NCBI GenBank assembly: GCA_023269675.1
Contig: JAHFSX010000016.1
Coordinates: 1-64,000, forward strand
Direction of reading: 5' to 3'
Source of the DNA: Verrucomicrobiota bacterium
GTDB lineage: Bacteria > Verrucomicrobiota > Kiritimatiellia > RFP12 > UBA1067
DNA length: 64,000 bases
The stretch's first letter is position 1; each line of letters begins with the position of its first letter. Both the position numbers and the translations under genes were made by a program. The notes beneath the pieces are model-generated. The model was not told where the DNA came from. It saw only the letters and a program-made list of their open reading frames with translations, and ran no database searches. Of the stretch, positions 63,670 to 64,000 are shown in pieces.

Positions 63670-63882
63670 CCTATGAACAAAGCTCCCCCACACACTCCCC
63701 AAGCTCAGCACCTCTGCATTGAGGCGTCTCCTGTCCATCCTGCCATCCTGTCAAAAACTTTTTTCTCAACATTCGCCCCATTCGCGGTTTCATCTCGCTC
63801 TTTCCGCCTTTCGCGCTCACTCCGCTTATCGCGCCTCTCCCCCAACTCCTAACTCCTCACTCCTAACTCCTCCTTTCTCTCC
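63670..63882. repeat. Gap with heptad repeat (AACTCCT) ahead of pglX
   Basis: 213 bases without a gene. The end (63843-63875) is a 7-base period run: AACTCCT, AACTCCT, CACTCCT, AACTCCT. A CATTCGC-type 9-base run (about 63773-63791) resembles the right arm of the repeat at 44083-44154. These are host-type repeats inside the element. Confidence 0.7.
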
Positions 63883-64000
63883 ATGAACACCTCCGCCTTC
63901 AAAACCTTCGCCCCCGCCGTCCGCCGCCAGCTCATGGAGGCGGTCACGCGCAAGCTCGACTACGTCCTTTCCGCCCAGACGCCGGACCTGCTCACCACGT
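63883..64000 (+). CDS. pglX: BREX adenine-specific DNA methyltransferase PglX (N-terminus only)
   Basis: The first 39 residues (MNTSAFKTFAPAVRRQLMEAV, then TRKLDYVLSAQTPDL) match the N-terminus of type 1 PglX. The enzyme methylates adenine in a non-palindromic site to mark host DNA. The gene runs off the window; pglZ and brxL are expected beyond it. Confidence 0.85.
   Translation, partial: MNTSAFKTFAPAVRRQLMEAVTRKLDYVLSAQTPDLLTT

Larger units (their letters stand above)
44394..64000. mobile_element. Integrative element at tRNA-Leu(UAG) carrying a BREX system (right end outside window)
   Basis: The left boundary is the tRNA-Leu 3' half. Inside are a tyrosine integrase, an excisionase-like protein, replication-type genes (DnaC-like ATPase, winged-helix protein), two ParB-like proteins, an ECF sigma/kinase pair and BREX genes. 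Gene style changes here: short leftward hypotheticals with low-complexity Ala/Glu tails replace the host's metabolic genes. The right boundary is not in the window, and the BREX block could be a separate island next door. Confidence 0.7.

Overview
The window comes from a GC-rich Gram-negative bacterium. The gene content suggests the PVC group, most likely Kiritimatiellota or a relative. It has an HzsA-like secreted protein with c-type haem motifs, a giant secreted beta-helix protein with PA14 and lectin-like domains, a secreted GH2 enzyme with a discoidin domain, twin FAD-oxidoreductases, and an ECF sigma factor next to a Ser/Thr kinase. This placement is an inference; there is no rRNA or other phylogenetic marker here.

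Bases 1-8050 hold a complex-I-like operon: a truncated HyfB-type subunit, HyfB, HyfC, HyfE, HyfF, a HyfG-like large subunit and a ferredoxin-small-subunit fusion. The large subunit has lost the cysteines that hold the Ni-Fe site, so the complex looks like an energy-converting hydrogenase-related (Ehr) ion pump rather than a hydrogenase. Bases 8.3-17.6 kb carry housekeeping genes: a ferredoxin-fused aldo/keto reductase, a double FAD oxidoreductase, YbeY, a tandem NDK-like protein co-transcribed with an aminotransferase behind a near-consensus promoter with a palindrome in its spacer, and CstA. Bases 17.9-26 kb encode envelope proteins (a SurA/PpiD-like chaperone, FecR-domain, TPR and lipoprotein), a secreted GH2, an Rrf2 regulator and guanine deaminase. 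Bases 26-44 kb encode large exported proteins (HzsA-like; a 2248-residue repeat protein; a beta-propeller with a CBM9-like domain), a membrane-anchored PTS enzyme I and a metallo-beta-lactamase-fold protein.

At 44394 the 3' half of a tRNA-Leu(UAG) marks the edge of an integrative element that runs past the right end of the window. It carries a tyrosine integrase, an excisionase-like protein, a leftward block of replication and ParB-like genes, several orphan proteins, an ECF sigma factor, and a 923-residue kinase-LGFP-alpha/beta-hydrolase fusion. A type 1 BREX defence system follows (brxA, brxB, brxC, start of pglX), with a nuclease-like gene of lower GC inserted between brxC and pglX. Six copies of a two-box motif with an exactly fixed 14-nt spacer lie in the leftward block, mostly just upstream of its genes. 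They are the best candidates for promoters read by the element's own sigma factor.

Across the window many intergenic gaps contain short degenerate repeats with a 7-bp (or 9-bp) period arranged as inverted arms, and palindrome-cored REP-like hairpins. These are a genome-specific repeat class worth separate study.
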